DNA of 64,000 bases from Apoda limacodes (lineage: Eukaryota > Arthropoda > Insecta > Lepidoptera > Limacodidae): contig OX291557.1 of assembly GCA_946406115.1 (NCBI GenBank), positions 12,990,501 to 13,054,500 on the forward strand, given 5' to 3'. A program made the translations under genes and the position numbers. Position 1 is the stretch's first letter. Each line of letters starts with the position of its first letter. Below are positions 63,131 through 64,000 of the stretch, piece after piece. The notes under the pieces were generated by a model that saw nothing but the letters and a program-made list of their open reading frames with translations, was not told where the DNA came from and ran no database searches.

Positions 63131-64000
63131 TTGTGTTTCAAATTCAAATTCATAGTTGGCTTTGCTTAGTTCGGGATGGCATTGTGTGATTTGTCGAAGA
63201 ATATTATTGTTATACACTCACACATGCGCGACACAGACCGCAAGCAAACACTAGTAGGATAGGAACAAAAGAAACTGTGTGCAGTCTGATTGTATTGCAA
63301 CTGTGCTAAACAGAAATAGTATAGAGCCACAACCTAGGTACCGCGTAGAGGCGGGAAGGGTACTACCTCATTTCACATTTATACTCCTAAATGAAAATCC
63401 AAACTACACAACTTTAACATATCATGAAACAGTAATGATATTACTTGGTATGGAGCCAAAATGCCACATTGCATATAATAAATCTTGCAGCAGTTGGATT
63501 ATTTTGGAACAGTCAATTTGTTAAAGTCAATCTTCGTTGTAGTAACACGGAATGGTTAGTAGATACGTCTCAATTATGAGAGTGACACTGAGTACATAAA
63601 ATTCTTAAAAAAATCAAAATGGCGGATTTTATGCGCTTTAATGTGCGGACTAAATAAATAATTTTTCATGAACCTCGAGTTGAGTATTAAATTAATGATT
63701 TTAAAAGTCGAGTACGAAAATAAATAACACTTATAATTAAATAGTCAATTGCGATCATGCGATTGCAATAACTTAGTCCAATCATGTATGGAGAGTGGCC
63801 ATTATTCTTTCTTGCAATGTAAGGGTTCGAGTACAAAATATGCAGAGTGCCTTCCGGCGCGAGCTAGGATTTTTCTAATACGCTCTTAATATGCGGCCGG
63901 CCTTATATATTGAAAAATACATAAAAATCATAGACATAGGATTTTTCACTACGTTATAAAAAATGAATTTGGTTTATTATGGATAAAGGAAAATACTACA
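63131..64000. other. Right edge: unrecognised ORF and short repeat
   Basis: An 81-codon ORF at 63279-63524 (plus) has no recognisable motif. 63925-63955 (ATAGACATAGGATTTTTCAC) is an inverted copy of the block at about 5670-5700. Confidence 0.35.

Noticed and set aside
1..64000. CRISPR array, bacterial operons, rRNA
   Set aside because: No spaced identical repeats with unique spacers, no ribosome-binding sites and no rRNA-like sequence; the genome is eukaryotic.

Overview
This is a transposon-rich, AT-rich window from an insect nuclear genome. It is almost certainly a moth or butterfly. The evidence is the mix of repeats: CR1-like, jockey, RTE and LOA-like LINEs of lepidopteran type, the dispersed repeat with the CGAGTCGGACTCGCGCA motif, and tRNA-derived SINEs. 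Genes are split by long introns. There are no bacterial operons and no CRISPR. No species can be named from the sequence alone.

Three host genes can be supported. (1) Minus strand, 17547-23405: four phase-0 exons encode a complete 218-aa acidic, lysine-rich, probably nuclear protein of unknown function. Its introns hold a dead mariner, a SINE, a dead jockey LINE and a perfect 35-bp-arm hairpin. (2) Plus strand, 30383-47718: a six-exon RNF146/Iduna-like E3 ligase with a RING followed by a WWE domain, 242 aa. Its introns hold BEL/Pao, CR1-like, RTE and hAT-MITE debris. (3) Minus strand, 49225-49605: the mitochondrial ribosomal protein bL36m (mRpL36).

Layout of the mobile DNA. 1-1000: an unidentified broken coding region running off the left edge, then a 22-bp minisatellite. 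2.3-4.9 kb: CR1-like and jockey 3' ends, both minus. 6.6-10.3 kb: a broken two-gene DNA transposon of ISL2EU type, with a THAP/DDE_Tnp_4 transposase on plus facing a zinc-finger/YqaJ gene on minus that has lost its nuclease core. 10.38-11.98 kb: an element with ~387-bp terminal inverted repeats. 12.9-13.9 kb: a second long-inverted-repeat element. 27.6-28.8 kb: a dead RTE LINE.

50.0-50.8 kb: a jockey fragment. 52.3-53.0 kb: a hAT MITE with a perfect 8-bp target duplication and another MITE nested inside. 53.6-59.3 kb: an apparently complete LOA-like LINE with both ORFs intact and a 13-bp target-site duplication. 60.4-60.8 kb: a CR1-like 3' end. 61.5-62.7 kb: a nearly perfect 465-bp-arm palindrome built of repeated 40-bp modules.

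The most unusual items are the palindrome, the long-TIR element, the ISL2EU-type pair, the intact LINE, and a small ORF at 25.5 kb with a codon-preserving 60-bp tandem repeat.
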